Shown one piece after another: positions 63,915-64,000 of a stretch of DNA of 64,000 bases (position 1 is the stretch's first letter; each line of letters starts with the position of its first letter). The position numbers were made by a program, and so were the translations under genes. Source of the stretch: Coprobacter fastidiosus (GTDB lineage Bacteria > Bacteroidota > Bacteroidia > Bacteroidales > Coprobacteraceae). The DNA lies in NCBI RefSeq assembly GCF_030296935.1, contig NZ_AP028032.1, positions 1,860,001 through 1,924,000 of the forward strand, given 5' to 3'. Below the pieces are notes generated by a model. It made no database searches. It was given only the letters and a program-made list of their open reading frames with translations, and was not told where the DNA came from.

Positions 63915-64000
63915 TTAACGGACACGTTCCATATATTCCCCTGTTCTCGTATCGATACGAATCGTTTCACCTGTATTAATGAACAAAGGAACACGGACTT
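63915..64000 (-). CDS. efp: Elongation factor P, C-terminal fragment (cut by window edge)
   Basis: The last 27 codons of a gene that enters from the right edge, reading VRVPLFINTGETIRIDTRTG and ending EYMERVR. This matches the end of the OB-fold domain III of elongation factor P, which relieves ribosome stalling at proline runs. The N-terminal part with the modified lysine lies outside the window. Confidence 0.92.
   Translation of the reverse strand, partial: VRVPLFINTGETIRIDTRTGEYMERVR

Overview
The window looks like chromosome from a Bacteroidales member (phylum Bacteroidota) with AT-rich DNA. The evidence is a SusC/SusD polysaccharide utilisation locus (PUL) driven by a hybrid two-component regulator, the Bacteroidetes -7 promoter consensus TAnnTTTG repeated in front of many genes, almost no Shine-Dalgarno sequences, and the gene order rpsU-xerC-hpf-tRNAs-tuf-tRNA-Trp-secE-nusG-rplKAJL-rpoBC. 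Two proteins carry C-terminal sorting domains of the type IX secretion system (T9SS), which argues for a T9SS-bearing family (Barnesiellaceae-, Dysgonomonadaceae- or Tannerellaceae-like) rather than a typical Bacteroides. The genus cannot be fixed from the sequence alone.

Region 1 (1-19.3 kb, all minus strand) is one PUL. A hybrid two-component regulator is followed by two secreted carbohydrate-binding-like proteins, a GH88 unsaturated glucuronyl hydrolase, SusC, SusD, a DUF5017-like surface lipoprotein, a PL8 lyase with a T9SS tail, a sialate-O-acetylesterase-type esterase, an FAD oxidoreductase and a second PL8 lyase cut by the window edge. The PL8 lyases would cleave a uronic-acid polymer by elimination, the esterase would remove O-acetyl groups, and GH88 would hydrolyse the unsaturated oligosaccharides. 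No sulfatase is present in the visible part, so hyaluronan or another O-acetylated, glucuronate-containing polymer fits at least as well as chondroitin sulfate. The regulator's kinase and receiver domains have lost key residues.

Region 2 (19.4-39.96 kb) is mixed housekeeping: yaaA with a sugar O-acetyltransferase, hflX with a DUF4954 beta-helix protein, a thioesterase with dprA, a zinc-type ABC binding protein and ATPase without a permease, an M20 amidohydrolase, an Lrp regulator, an inositol monophosphatase, a GH2 enzyme ending in a malectin domain, trpS, an unknown outer-membrane protein, a CDF exporter with an NRAMP importer, and a flavodoxin with DUF2023.

Region 3 (40.0-54.45 kb, all minus strand) is the transcription/translation block, rpoC back to rpsU, with five tRNA genes around tuf. 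Its most unusual feature is that the XerC-type recombinase and the hibernation factor HPF form one uninterrupted 400-codon frame. A seven-A tract and a strong Shine-Dalgarno sequence sit exactly at the junction.

Region 4 (54.7-64 kb) holds an M24B aminopeptidase with a gamma-carbonic-anhydrase-like protein, radC, a UDP-glucuronate decarboxylase, a DUF5686-type outer-membrane protein, a family 2 glycosyltransferase, queC preceded by a candidate structured RNA, and the 3' end of efp. No rRNA, insertion sequence, prophage or CRISPR array was seen.
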